In this document: positions 19,994 through 29,223 of the stretch, one piece after another
Layout: every line of letters begins with the position of its first letter
Position numbering within the stretch: the stretch's first letter is position 1
Source: Chitinophaga rhizophila
GTDB taxonomy: Bacteria; Bacteroidota; Bacteroidia; Chitinophagales; Chitinophagaceae
Assembly: GCF_019492185.1 (NCBI RefSeq)
Contig: NZ_JAICCF010000001.1
Span: forward strand, 2,232,001-2,296,000
Direction: 5' to 3'
DNA length: 64,000 nucleotides
Program-made: the position numbers and the translations under genes
Notes under the pieces: generated by a model
Told to the model about the DNA's origin: nothing
The model's input: only the letters and a program-made list of their open reading frames with translations
The model's database searches: none

Positions 19994-20013
19994 TCAATAT
20001 TTCCATTTACCAC

Positions 20014-20052
20014 ATGCCTGTTCCCGATTCTGGAAAAATCAGGAACAGGCAT
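20014..20052 (+). terminator. Terminator after the MarR gene
   Basis: 11-bp stem (20014-20024 with 20042-20052), then one mismatch and a further 4-bp inner stem (20026-20029 with 20037-20040), followed by a T-rich tail TGTTGTTTT. It lies 20 bp past the MarR stop. Confidence 0.8.
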
Positions 20053-20306
20053 TGTTGTTTTCGATCACACCCGCCCTTCCCCTATGCCATATGGGGAAAA
20101 ATATTGAGCAGCCTGCTATACTCTCCTCTCTCCAATGTTCAAAAATGATTTACACATTGCAATTATAACAATACAATGTAAACTCATATATAAAATGCCT
20201 CTATAATACGCCCGGCGCAGATTCCGGCACACGCATTGTATTAATATTTTTGTCTATTGACCAGTGATTTAATACTTTTAATATCAAGTAGCACACGTAG
20301 CAACTT
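20053..20306. other. Intergenic region, possible promoter only
   Basis: AT-rich spacer between the MarR terminator and the sigma-like/TPR gene. TATTTTTG at 20245-20252 fits the -7 consensus and would start transcription about 48 nt before the ATG at 20307, but no -33 TTG is correctly spaced. Nothing else was recognised. Confidence 0.35.
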
Positions 20307-21281
20307 ATGGTTTCCAGCCGGATTATAAATAATGACGATGAATATATCGATGGTTTGCTAGACAGCTCCCCTGCAATTGTTGACGCTATTTACAAACGCT
20401 ATGCGCGTAAAGTAAAGCACATGGTTACAGGTTGGGGCGGCAACATCAAAGAAGCCGCGAATGTATTTGAAGAAGTGATCATGGCCATCTATGACTATGC
20501 GCATCTTCATAAACTGAATCTTACCAATCGATTTGAGCCCTTCTTCCTTTATGCCTGCCAGCTGAAATGGAAACAGGACCTCATGCAGAAATCGCCTAAT
20601 AAAGCAATGTCCTTCCATCCACAGGCACCAGCTCCTGGCCTGGATGAACAACATATAAAGTATATCGAAGCCGCACTCGCCGCTCCACATACCCGGCAGG
20701 GTACTGATAATACCCGCGGCGAACTGGAAGAAATGATTGCTGATCAACGCGAACGCTGGTTCCATACAAAAGATGGCCCTCACAGCAACGTCAGTATATA
20801 TGTAATTATCACAGCAATTATTGGCGCTGGTCTCGCAGCCCTCCTCTTCATCAGCCCATGGCATAAAGATATCTACCGCCAGTTTTCCGGGACGGAGATG
20901 GTACATGCTAACCACGTGGCTTCAGAACAGGATACAGCATTACTCATGCATCAGGCAGCGGTGGCCTTCAATCATGGTCATTTCAATAAAGCAATCGGTT
21001 TGCTCGATCAGGTAATAGTCAGGGACTCCTTGCATACTTCTGCCCGTTACTACAGGGGAGTCAGCCTGGTAGACGAGGGTAAATTGATGGAAGCGCGTAC
21101 TGATCTCAATAAAGTCTTCAATAGCCGCTCCATTTATCGCTATGACGCCGCCTTCTACATGGCATTAAGCTACATCCGCGAAGATGATAAGCAACAATGC
21201 CTGGAATGGATACTTAAAATACCGGAAAATTCAACCGTGTACTGGAAAGCAGCCCGCCTGAAGGAAGAACTGAACTACTAG
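20307..21281 (+). CDS. Membrane protein with sigma-factor-like N-terminus and C-terminal TPR
   Basis: 324 residues. Residues 8-95 (DEYIDGLLDSSPAIVDAIYKRY ... NVFEEVIMAIYDYA) read like sigma-70 region 2 of ECF-type factors found in Chitinophagaceae, but region 4 is absent. Instead residues 162-183 form one transmembrane helix and residues about 212-280 carry two TPR-like helix pairs (AAVAFNHGHFNKAIGLLDQVI, ARYYRGVSLVDEGKLMEARTDLNKVF). Predicted topology is a cytoplasmic N-domain and periplasmic TPR. Not a working sigma factor by itself; a scaffold or signalling role is inference. The region 2 likeness is a visual judgement. Confidence 0.7.
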   Translation: MVSSRIINNDDEYIDGLLDSSPAIVDAIYKRYARKVKHMVTGWGGNIKEAANVFEEVIMAIYDYAHLHKLNLTNRFEPFFLYACQLKWKQDLMQKSPNKAMSFHPQAPAPGLDEQHIKYIEAALAAPHTRQGTDNTRGELEEMIADQRERWFHTKDGPHSNVSIYVIITAIIGAGLAALLFISPWHKDIYRQFSGTEMVHANHVASEQDTALLMHQAAVAFNHGHFNKAIGLLDQVIVRDSLHTSARYYRGVSLVDEGKLMEARTDLNKVFNSRSIYRYDAAFYMALSYIREDDKQQCLEWILKIPENSTVYWKAARLKEELNY

Positions 21282-21514
21282 TTCAGGTGTATCATATGCT
21301 TGCTGAAGTGAATAATACTCTCTACTTCACCTTTAATCAGCTCGTAGATCTGTACTTTATCTTTTTTGATCATAATGAGCTGTTGCAGAACAAGATAGTA
21401 GGTTTCTCCGCCGTGCCCGCTCATCTGGGCTCTCAGGATTTCTTTTTTTACTTCTTCAAAACCAACAGCACCGAGCTTTTGGTAGATTACATTGAGTTCT
21501 TCAATCCATTTCAT
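21278..21514 (-). CDS. Small hypothetical protein, all-helical
   Basis: 78 residues, starts MKWIEELNVIYQKLG, predicted to be helical with no signal peptide or membrane span. Function unknown. Its stop overlaps the stop of the convergent TPR gene by 4 bp through a palindromic CTAG. Accepted because it fills the space with a continuous ATG frame and protein-like composition; conservation would decide. Confidence 0.55.
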   Translation of the reverse strand: MKWIEELNVIYQKLGAVGFEEVKKEILRAQMSGHGGETYYLVLQQLIMIKKDKVQIYELIKGEVESIIHFSKHMIHLN

Positions 21515-21637
21515 AGGTTATGTGTTTTTGCATAGGCATATAAATATATTCATAATACAATTAATAAACAAGGAGTTGGCAATATTTTTTTTATTGCCCC
21601 CGGATACAATTTCCTCCCCTCGCTTTCGTCTACATCT

Positions 21638-22510
21638 ATGCAAAGCGAATCACTTATGTCCGCACCCGCTCCTTTTATCACTTCTTATCAGCTGGCTGAC
21701 TTTTCTCCCGCAGATATTCCATTTATGGTCGATGCCGTAACACCGGCTGACGCCAGGCATACACACCTGAAAGCTACTCACCGCCACTCCTACTTCATGC
21801 TGGCAATATGCATCGAAGGTGAAAGCAGCCATATGGTAGACTTCATGCAAATTGATCTGAAAGCCGGAGAGATGATGCTAATCATTCCCGGACAAGTACA
21901 TCAGCCACTCGAATACAATTCAAACAAAGGCTACATTACTGCATTCAACGCCGATTTCCTGGTAGATCATCATGCAACTTTACCCATACATCCGTCAGGA
22001 CCGGTTAAGCTGTCAGACAAAGACTTTTTGCAGGCTGATATCATTATGACCCAGCTGCTAATGGAATACAAACAGCAGGCTCCACAATATGTGGCAATGC
22101 TACAACACTATCTTGCTCTACTACTCACATTGTTCTTCCGGCATGCCCCTACACATAATGAATCAGGGCACCCTCTATTGTCAAAATACCGAGCATTACT
22201 GGCTGCTCATTTCCTCGAATGGACTAAACCTTCGCAATATGCCAAGGCAATGCATGTATCTGTAGATCATCTGAACGAAGTGATTAAACAACATACCGGT
22301 CAGACCGTCTCGGCACATATTAATGAGAGAAGACTGCTCGAAGCCAAACGCCTGCTGCTCCACGCCAAAGAAAGTATTAAGGAAATTGCCTGGAGCCTCC
22401 AGTTCAATGAACTATCCTACTTCAATCGCTTCTTCAAACAACATACGGGTATTACTCCGGCAGTATTCAGAGAAAAATCCCGGGAAAAGTATGTATCTGC
22501 CCCGGAATAG
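21638..22510 (+). CDS. AraC family transcriptional regulator
   Basis: 290 residues. The N-terminal cupin-like sensor (about 20-115; HTHLKATHRHSYFMLAICIEGESSHMVDF and GEMMLIIPGQVHQ) precedes a typical AraC/XylS double helix-turn-helix (about 185-280: YAKAMHVSVDHLNEVIKQHTG, ERRLLEAKRLLLHAKESIKEIAWSLQFNELSYFNRFFKQHTGITPAVFRE). An internal ATG at 21656 is an alternative start. It is followed 39 bp later by the siderophore-interacting protein gene, a likely target. Confidence 0.93.
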   Translation: MQSESLMSAPAPFITSYQLADFSPADIPFMVDAVTPADARHTHLKATHRHSYFMLAICIEGESSHMVDFMQIDLKAGEMMLIIPGQVHQPLEYNSNKGYITAFNADFLVDHHATLPIHPSGPVKLSDKDFLQADIIMTQLLMEYKQQAPQYVAMLQHYLALLLTLFFRHAPTHNESGHPLLSKYRALLAAHFLEWTKPSQYAKAMHVSVDHLNEVIKQHTGQTVSAHINERRLLEAKRLLLHAKESIKEIAWSLQFNELSYFNRFFKQHTGITPAVFREKSREKYVSAPE

Positions 22511-22549
22511 TATAATCTCTGCCGCTACACACCCAACTACTTTTGCTAT

Positions 22550-23209
22550 ATGTCATACCTGAAAGATAAAGCCCAGGCCTTCTTCATGGCCAGGTTGGGC
22601 AAAACAGCACACGTCATCAATACTGCATATATTACTGATCACCTGTTGGCTGTCAGACTACGCCTTCCCGACGCACTTAAATGGCGAAGCTGCCAGCACC
22701 TGAAATTTGAAGTAGCAAAGTTGCACTACCGTGACTATACCATTGCTTCCTGGAACGCTGCCAAGCTTGAAGCAACCTTACTCATAGACACTGGCCATGA
22801 AGGGGCAGGCAGTAACTGGGCACGCCAGCTGCAACCCGGAGATACTACCTTATATGCTGGTCCCGGTGGAGGGTTTCACCAGCCTACCGCGGCATCTCAC
22901 CTCGTCTGTATCGGAGATGCCAGTGCAATAGGCCACTTCTCTTCTCTCCATCAACGAAAAGCAGCAGAACAGCAATTCAATGCGCTTATCTGCCATCACC
23001 AGTCACTCCCCGCTACTATACTGGATATGCCTGTCCACTCAATACTCAACGATACTACTGCTGTTACCGAATGGCTGAATCAGCACAAACTGCCTATGGG
23101 AGATGTTACTTTTTATGTAGCCGGACAAATCAGACTGGTTGTACAAACGCGTAAACTATTAAAGCAACTAGGTGCAAAACAGGTAAAACCTGCCGGCTTC
23201 TGGGAGTAA
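22550..23209 (+). CDS. Siderophore-interacting protein (FAD/NAD(P)H ferric reductase family)
   Basis: 219 residues, flavin-linked reductase that releases iron from ferric siderophores in the cytoplasm. Family blocks include the FAD-binding RDYTIASW, DTGHEGAGSNWARQLQPGDTTLYAGPGG and IGDASAIGHFSSL, with the NAD(P)H-binding tail FYVAGQIRLVVQTRKLLKQLG. It pairs with the upstream AraC regulator. A TACTTTTG box at 22538-22545 is too close to the ATG to serve this start and may be fortuitous. Confidence 0.9.
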   Translation: MSYLKDKAQAFFMARLGKTAHVINTAYITDHLLAVRLRLPDALKWRSCQHLKFEVAKLHYRDYTIASWNAAKLEATLLIDTGHEGAGSNWARQLQPGDTTLYAGPGGGFHQPTAASHLVCIGDASAIGHFSSLHQRKAAEQQFNALICHHQSLPATILDMPVHSILNDTTAVTEWLNQHKLPMGDVTFYVAGQIRLVVQTRKLLKQLGAKQVKPAGFWE

Positions 23210-23228
23210 CTTACTGCCAATAATAAAA

Positions 23229-23259
23229 GAGCGGATGTATCATACTGATACACCCGCTC
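23229..23259. terminator. Bidirectional terminator between the SIP gene and susD
   Basis: 14-bp stem with one A-C mismatch (23229-23242 with 23246-23259) and a 3-nt loop. The A-rich left flank supplies a U-tract for minus-strand transcription from susD, and the SIP gene ends just upstream on the plus strand. Confidence 0.8.
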
Positions 23260-23285
23260 CTGTAAATTTCTTATTACTAAACAAA

Positions 23286-24806
23286 TCAGTTGTAGCCCTC
23301 ATTCTGCTCAAGACTACCACCACTCAGATCTATCTGACGCTGTGGTATAGGAAACACCTTATTGCGCTCATTAAAAGTCTTCCCATGTGCAGTAAAAGCT
23401 GCTGCTGCTCTGCCGGGAGATAATTCATCCTGCCTGATCAGATCAAAGAACCTGTCATGTTCCATGGCCAGCTCCACTCTTCTTTCATGCCAGATATCTT
23501 CCCTGGTAACAGTCGTTACCGGTCCTAGTCCCGCACGTGGATGCAGCTGTGTAATATCGCCTGCTGCTGTACCACCGTTTCCGAGTGCCAATGCTGCTTC
23601 TGCATGTATCAGTAATACCTCCCCGTAACGAAGTATACGCAGATTCTTAGGTAAACGGCCCCTGTTGCCACAGTTCGCCTCAGCTATCTGGCTATGATAG
23701 GATTTATAGTTATACCGGTCATTCTCCACACTGTCCCTACCCGGTATACGGAAACCGTCCCAAAGGAAAGTACCGGTTGGCTGTATGGTGATAATGGTAG
23801 CGGCGCGACGCAGATCACCGTCCTCAAACTCATCTACAAGGCTTTGTGAAGGAGTGCCGAATCCCCAGCCCAGATCTGCCCATCCAAATCTGCCACCGGC
23901 ACGTGGTGCCTGCGACTCTGCATAGTTGGCAATTGCCGCTTCACAGGCTGCATTCTGACCTGTCTGTACTTCAAACAATGATTCGCGGCTATTAGCGCCT
24001 GACTCTCTCCAGATATCAAAATAATTATCCAGCAATCCGTAGCTACCCAGCTGCTGTGTAATAATGGAGTCAGTCAGATTGTAAGCCCGCTGCCAGTTCT
24101 GACGATACAGCATCACCTTGGCCAGCATTCCTGCGGCGGCAGCCTTACTCGCTCTGCCGGCAGCTGCATTAGGTTGCCCTTTTGCAGCTACATTTGCCAG
24201 GGCATATTCCAGATCTTCGATGATAAACGCATAGATCTCATCTTTACTGGCTTTGGTCTGGAACTCAGCACTACTTGCTTCCTGTGGAGTAAGCACCCTA
24301 TCTATCTTAGGCACCCCTCCAAAGAAGCGTACCAGATCAAAATAAAAATATGCCCGCAGGAACCGTACCTCACCCATCAGCTGATTCTTCAATGTCTCAT
24401 CCAACGTACTACCTTCCAGTGAAGACAATGCCTGATTAGCTCTTGCCACTCCAAGGTAAAAGGTACTCCAGATGCTATTCAGTGTATTCACAGATGCATC
24501 GGCTGTAAGATTATCCAATGCACCGGAATTAGGCATATCATCACCGGCATTACTGCCTTTGTCAGCATCATCAGAAGCGATATTGGTCATCTGCACAAAT
24601 GAAAATCCGTGCATATTTCCCTCCCACATGGTATTATAGACACCAATCACCAGTTTCTGCGCAGTCGCAGGATCAAGCGCAGATGCTTCCTGGTCCAGCT
24701 GCCCCTGAGGCTTTACATCCAGGTAGTTATTACAGGATGTGATACCTGTAAATAGCAATACTATCAGGCAGCACAATAGTTTTTTATGTTTACGTATGAA
24801 ATTCAT
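23286..24806 (-). CDS. SusD/RagB family nutrient-binding outer-membrane lipoprotein
   Basis: 506 residues, lipoprotein signal with lipobox ITSC and acylated Cys25. The TPR-rich SusD fold is marked by NYLDVKPQGQLDQ, the NQALSSLEG/GEVRFLRAYFYFDLVRFFGGVP block and the C-terminal RYGEVLLIHAEAALALG, EDIWHERRVELAMEHDRFFDLIR and NKVFPIPQRQIDL. It caps the SusC transporter encoded 12 bp upstream and binds the substrate at the cell surface. No hydrolase or substrate clue lies next to it. Confidence 0.96.
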   Translation of the reverse strand: MNFIRKHKKLLCCLIVLLFTGITSCNNYLDVKPQGQLDQEASALDPATAQKLVIGVYNTMWEGNMHGFSFVQMTNIASDDADKGSNAGDDMPNSGALDNLTADASVNTLNSIWSTFYLGVARANQALSSLEGSTLDETLKNQLMGEVRFLRAYFYFDLVRFFGGVPKIDRVLTPQEASSAEFQTKASKDEIYAFIIEDLEYALANVAAKGQPNAAAGRASKAAAAGMLAKVMLYRQNWQRAYNLTDSIITQQLGSYGLLDNYFDIWRESGANSRESLFEVQTGQNAACEAAIANYAESQAPRAGGRFGWADLGWGFGTPSQSLVDEFEDGDLRRAATIITIQPTGTFLWDGFRIPGRDSVENDRYNYKSYHSQIAEANCGNRGRLPKNLRILRYGEVLLIHAEAALALGNGGTAAGDITQLHPRAGLGPVTTVTREDIWHERRVELAMEHDRFFDLIRQDELSPGRAAAAFTAHGKTFNERNKVFPIPQRQIDLSGGSLEQNEGYN

Positions 24807-24818
24807 GGCCTTTCCGTT

Positions 24819-27800
24819 TTAAAATGAGACATTAACACCCAGCGCGAAAGTACGGGTGGTAGGATATGCGTTCAGTTCAATACCAGCATCCAGTATACCG
24901 CTTCGGTTATTGGTAGAATTGGCATCATCAATAGTACCTCCCGGCAGTTCAGGACTGAAACCGCTGAATTTCTTCAGGGTAAAGAGGTTCTGTGAAGTTG
25001 CATACACGCGGAAACTGTTGATACCGATCAGCTTCATCGTTTTTGATGAGAAGGTATACCCCAGCATCAGGTTGTTCAGACGCAGATAAGTACCTGATTC
25101 TATGAAGTACGTCGAAGCCGGCGTACTGGCTGTGATCAGGCGTGGATCGGTAGCAGAAGGGCGCTCGGCCGTCCAGCGGTTAGCTGCATAATCCGCCTCG
25201 ATATTGTCTGCAGGATCAAAACGATACGCCTTTTTACCATTGTAGATCTTATTACCTGCATTTCCATAGAAGTTAGCGCTGAAGTCAAAACCCTTGTAAT
25301 TCAGTCCCAGGTTAAAACCAAAGAAACACTTCGGCTGGAAAGAGCCGGCATATATTTTATCGCCATCATCAATATCACCATCTCCGTCTACATCCTCATA
25401 TTTCAGATCACCAGGAGCTGCGCCCGGCTGAATAACTTTACCGGCAGCGCTTTTATAGTTATCAATCTCCTCCTGGGTCTGGAATACGCCCAGTGATTTT
25501 CTGACGAAGAAGCTACCTACAGGTTGACCATTGTCGGTGCGTGTAACAAAACTTTGCTGTCCTACGTTACCACCCAGCAGCGCCTGTCCGCCATTCAGTC
25601 CTGTCAGCTCATTTTTATTAAAGGTGATGTTACCACCGATGTTATAGCTCAGGTCATCGGTGATATCGTCTTTCCAGTTCAGTGAAAACTCCCAGCCTTT
25701 ATTCTGGAAAGAGGCAGCATTGGTGATGTAGGAATTATCCTGGTCGCCGAGAATGGCCGGAGCATTAACTATCACCAGCGCGTCAGTCGTTTTTTTGCTA
25801 TAATAATCAACCTCACCACTTAACCTGTTTTTCAGCAATGCAAATTCAAAACCTATGTCATACTGTGTGGTGGTTTCCCATTTCAGGAACGGATCTTTCA
25901 CTTCCTTCAAGGCTCCGCCTATATTCACATTACCATTGAATATATAGGGTGCATCCACGCTAGTTACAGCGATATAGGCATTTGTAGGAATGTTATCATT
26001 ACCCAGGCGTCCCCAGCTACCGCGTAGTTTCAGGAAATCGAAAATACCTTTCTCTTTCAGGAAGCCTTCTTCTGACAGTACCCAGCCAAGTCCTACGGTA
26101 GGGAAATATCCCCAGCGCTCGCTGAATTTGGAGCTACCATCAGCACGAAGCGATGCAGACAACAGGTAACGACCGTCATAGCCATAGTTCACACGGCCTA
26201 CGAATGACTGACGTGCATATTTATCACCTACATTGGCAATTGTAGACTGTACGTTCGGATCGCCCAGGTCGAGGTACCACAGGTCTTCAGATTCAGGCAC
26301 ATTGATACGTACGCCTTTCAGGGATGTACTATAGAAGCCTTCTGTTACAGAACCTGCCAGTAAAGTGAGGGAGTGTTTATCGAATGTCTTATCAAACGTA
26401 ACGGTATTATCCCATACCCATCCCTGAGAGCGGTATTCTTCACCGGTCAGGCGGCTGGTCTGGTTTTGCTGATTACCACCTGCTACCAGAAAAGTATTGT
26501 TATCATTCAGGAACCTGTAGGCGTAGATGCGATCATTCCCAAATTCGAGGTCGGCATTAAAACCAGAACGGAATTTCAGCGATGATACCGGGGAATATTC
26601 CAGGGCTACATTTCCCTGCAGGCGGCTTTCCTGACGTCGGTCATTTCTTTTATCCAGCGACAGCAATGGATTTCCTACGTTGGCCCAACCGGAGGTATTA
26701 CCATACAGACCGTTTTCATACGCTTTGATAATGGGGGCGGCCCTGTATACGTTACGATAGGTATCCCGCAGTTCCACATCCTGCGCAGTAGCACGGGAGT
26801 AAGAGATCATTGTTGAAAAACGAAGCTGGTCGGTAATATGAAGATCGTTATTTGCTCTGAAGGTAAAACGATTGAAATTATTGGTCTGTACGATACCATC
26901 TTCCTGGATGTAACCAGCGCTCAGATAGTAAGTGTTTTTTTCTGAACCACCGGATACAGACACGTTATGGTTCATTTGAAAAGCCTTCCTGAGTATATGA
27001 TCGTACCAGTTGGTAGTACCGTTATACACATATGGATTATTGAGCGGATCTTTACCGGGAGCAGCGGCTGTAAGATAGGAGATGTACTGATCACGGCTGG
27101 CCATTTTCACCAGGTTAGTCGCCTCTCTGAAACCTACATTCGCATCATACCTTACCTGTGGGGCACCGGATTTTCCTTTACGGGTGGTGATGATAATAAC
27201 ACCGTTCGCCGCACGTACACCATAGATAGCAGCAGATGCATCTTTCAATACATCCATGGTCAGGATATCGGCGGTAGCGATGTTACGGATATCATCTGTC
27301 AGTACACCGTCTACAACATAGAGTGGGTTAGCGCCTGCCAGTACGGAACCGGTACCACGCACCCTGATCTGAGGTTGGGCATTTGGCTGTCCGGAGGAAA
27401 TAACCTGTACCCCGGCTATGCGGCCCTGTGCAGCCTGGGTGGCAGTTTGCACCGGCTGGGTAAGCAGATCTTCCCCTTTCACGGACGCAATAGAACCTGT
27501 CAGGTCTTTCTTACGCTGTGTACCATAACCTACTACTACCACCTGTTCGAGCTGGCTTTCGGATGACTGTAAGATAACGTTTACAGGGCCAGGGCCGGCT
27601 TTGACTTCCTGAGAAATATATCCGAGATAAGAAAACGCCAGCGTATCTTTTCCTGCTGGCAAAGTGAGTGTGAATGCGCCGTCCGGCCCGGAGGTAGTAC
27701 CTGCGGAGGTGCCTTTTACGCGGATAGTTACACCAATAAGGCCGACACCATTTTTGTCCTTTACAGTCCCCCTGACTGGTCCCTCCTGATCTGCAGTATT

Positions 27801-27914
27801 GCTGGGAACAATAACTCCCCCTTGCGCCGGTGTTTGCTGTGCTGAAGCAGTCAATACTGCAGACAGTGACAGCAACAGCAATACACCTGCTGTTTTTGTA
27901 CCATTAATTCTCAT
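24819..27914 (-). CDS. SusC/RagA family TonB-dependent outer-membrane transporter
   Basis: 1031 residues. Signal peptide ending near VLTASA, then a carboxypeptidase D regulatory-like domain (GPVRGTVKDKNGVGLIGVTIRVKG, about 46-135), a TonB-box region EQVVVVGYGTQRKKDLTGSI, the plug (about 140-250, ending NGVIIITTRKG) and a beta-barrel ending in the hydrophobic TFALGVNVSF. Partners with the SusD lipoprotein downstream to import an oligomeric nutrient. The LuxR-type gene upstream, on the same strand, is a possible regulator. There is no anti-sigma/sigma pair. Confidence 0.97.
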   Translation of the reverse strand: MRINGTKTAGVLLLLSLSAVLTASAQQTPAQGGVIVPSNTADQEGPVRGTVKDKNGVGLIGVTIRVKGTSAGTTSGPDGAFTLTLPAGKDTLAFSYLGYISQEVKAGPGPVNVILQSSESQLEQVVVVGYGTQRKKDLTGSIASVKGEDLLTQPVQTATQAAQGRIAGVQVISSGQPNAQPQIRVRGTGSVLAGANPLYVVDGVLTDDIRNIATADILTMDVLKDASAAIYGVRAANGVIIITTRKGKSGAPQVRYDANVGFREATNLVKMASRDQYISYLTAAAPGKDPLNNPYVYNGTTNWYDHILRKAFQMNHNVSVSGGSEKNTYYLSAGYIQEDGIVQTNNFNRFTFRANNDLHITDQLRFSTMISYSRATAQDVELRDTYRNVYRAAPIIKAYENGLYGNTSGWANVGNPLLSLDKRNDRRQESRLQGNVALEYSPVSSLKFRSGFNADLEFGNDRIYAYRFLNDNNTFLVAGGNQQNQTSRLTGEEYRSQGWVWDNTVTFDKTFDKHSLTLLAGSVTEGFYSTSLKGVRINVPESEDLWYLDLGDPNVQSTIANVGDKYARQSFVGRVNYGYDGRYLLSASLRADGSSKFSERWGYFPTVGLGWVLSEEGFLKEKGIFDFLKLRGSWGRLGNDNIPTNAYIAVTSVDAPYIFNGNVNIGGALKEVKDPFLKWETTTQYDIGFEFALLKNRLSGEVDYYSKKTTDALVIVNAPAILGDQDNSYITNAASFQNKGWEFSLNWKDDITDDLSYNIGGNITFNKNELTGLNGGQALLGGNVGQQSFVTRTDNGQPVGSFFVRKSLGVFQTQEEIDNYKSAAGKVIQPGAAPGDLKYEDVDGDGDIDDGDKIYAGSFQPKCFFGFNLGLNYKGFDFSANFYGNAGNKIYNGKKAYRFDPADNIEADYAANRWTAERPSATDPRLITASTPASTYFIESGTYLRLNNLMLGYTFSSKTMKLIGINSFRVYATSQNLFTLKKFSGFSPELPGGTIDDANSTNNRSGILDAGIELNAYPTTRTFALGVNVSF

Positions 27915-28182
27915 AACGATTGATTTTGCTTGGGTGTGATGAATCTTTCAATGCTGACTGTTCGTAGTTTAGTTCGGTGGTTAAATAATTACAAAGGTGG
28001 TACGGGTAAACGGACAAACAACCGCTGTACAGTATATCCAGTGATACTGAGGGTTATTACAGCAACTCAAATGACAAGTGGTGATAAAGCAGCTAGATCA
28101 GACAAAAAGGTCTGATGTAAAATAGCAAGTTCCGTTTATATAACAAAATGGGGAAATAAAAGTTAAGGGGAGATATACAGGC
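27915..28182. other. Leader/intergenic region upstream of susC
   Basis: 268 bp between the LuxR-type gene and susC. It contains an inverted repeat 28097-28103 with 28110-28116 (7 bp, 6-nt loop), which may be an operator or weak terminator of the regulator gene. No TAnnTTTG box in the minus orientation was found. Confidence 0.4.
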
Positions 28183-28779
28183 TCAGCTACCTACCAGGCG
28201 TTCATGCATAGCTTTCACGATGGCGCCGGAACGGGAGTTGACATCGAGTTTGCGATAGATATTCATAATGTGAGAACGTACAGTACCTACACTGATATGG
28301 CAATGTTCTGCTATTTTCTTATAGGTGTCTCCGTTCACAAGACAATCCAGCACCTCTAGTTCACGAGGAGACAAGCCGTAGCGTTGTTCCTGTACGGCGG
28401 TACTTTTACGGTTAAAGAAGGCGAGCACTTTTTGTACTGCCAGCGTATTAGTTTGCATAGCTGCTTCATATACCTGTGAAAAGACATTGGTCAGAGAAGC
28501 AGGAGAATCTGTAGAGACATTACGTGGATGAACATTGGTGATCGAAAGGTCATTGCCTTGTAATGAGCATAGAAGGATATTCATTTCCGGGTAAGCTGCT
28601 TTCAATATACTGGCAGCTTCGGTTGGCTTTAAACCCGGTATATCCATATCCATAAAGATGACATTGCTTATATCTTTAGCCAGTTGCTGCACAAGTTGGT
28701 TGGCTTCGGCCTGCCCTTCCGTCTCTAAAGCACCATCCTCATCAGTCTGTCCTACGTTGTTAGGCCTCACATTTTTCAT
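28183..28779 (-). CDS. LuxR-type regulator with atypical, shortened receiver
   Basis: 198 residues. The C-terminal LuxR/NarL helix-turn-helix (about 133-194) is complete: LSPRELEVLDCLVNGDTYKKIAEHCHISVGTVRSHIMNIYRKLDV. The N-terminal part keeps a receiver-like NVIFMDMDIPGLKPTEAASILK strand with a possible phospho-Asp, but the first beta strand with the acidic pair and a clear conserved Lys near the end are not seen. Probably a response-regulator relative that may work without phosphorylation. Encoded just upstream of susCD on the same strand. Confidence 0.85.
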   Translation of the reverse strand: MKNVRPNNVGQTDEDGALETEGQAEANQLVQQLAKDISNVIFMDMDIPGLKPTEAASILKAAYPEMNILLCSLQGNDLSITNVHPRNVSTDSPASLTNVFSQVYEAAMQTNTLAVQKVLAFFNRKSTAVQEQRYGLSPRELEVLDCLVNGDTYKKIAEHCHISVGTVRSHIMNIYRKLDVNSRSGAIVKAMHERLVGS

Positions 28780-29170
28780 AATGTTACTTTTGGGTTTGAG
28801 TGTATTGCGAAACCTTAATTCCGATGACTGTAAGTGCTGGTGATTCTTTTGCTGGTATGGTCGTTGGTTCTACTTCAGGCTGGATCTAATGGTTTCACAT
28901 ACGGAAACAAATTTGATACAAATACCGCCAGTAGTCAATCGGATAAGTATATGATTTTTCAATAAATACTAATAAGCAAATTATACAATATTATAAATAT
29001 CCCGAAACGGAGCACAGGATATTCTACTTGTGAAGAGCTTGACATAGGTGTAACGTGGAACTTTTATAATAGCAATTTACAGGTAAATAATGAAAAAAGT
29101 GCAGGGGATTGCCGGCGAGGTAAATTTGCGGGTAAGAGCAACTAAAATCTGAAGAAAAGCTGAATCTGGT
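28780..29170. other. AT-rich intergenic region without a supported gene
   Basis: 390 bp upstream of the LuxR-type gene. Only very short frames occur (for example a 20-codon ATG frame near 29090). No clear Bacteroidota promoter box or hairpin was found. Confidence 0.4.
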
Positions 29171-29217
29171 CTTAACAACCGGTTAACCCCGAATGCCGAA
29201 GATAAGTCCTAGCTTTG
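29171..29217 (+). promoter_or_regulatory. Tandem TTAAC site and -7 box of a putative small RNA
   Basis: CTTAAC-N5-GTTAAC (29171-29187) has two TTAAC half-sites 11 bp apart. It sits 22 bp upstream of TAGCTTTG (29210-29217), an exact -7 box that lacks a -33 TTG. This layout, activator site replacing the -33 element, fits a regulated promoter. The same 11-bp-spaced site recurs four more times near the LytTR gene. Confidence 0.45.
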
Positions 29218-29223
29218 AAATCA

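Noticed and set aside
22538..22545. TACTTTTG as the promoter of the siderophore-interacting protein gene
   Set aside because: It is only 4 bp before the ATG, which would place the transcription start inside the start codon; co-transcription with the AraC gene is more likely.
29039..29070. TTGACA ... TATAAT, resembling an E. coli sigma-70 promoter
   Set aside because: The spacer is 20 bp and Bacteroidota housekeeping sigma uses TTG/TAnnTTTG, so this match is probably chance in AT-rich DNA.
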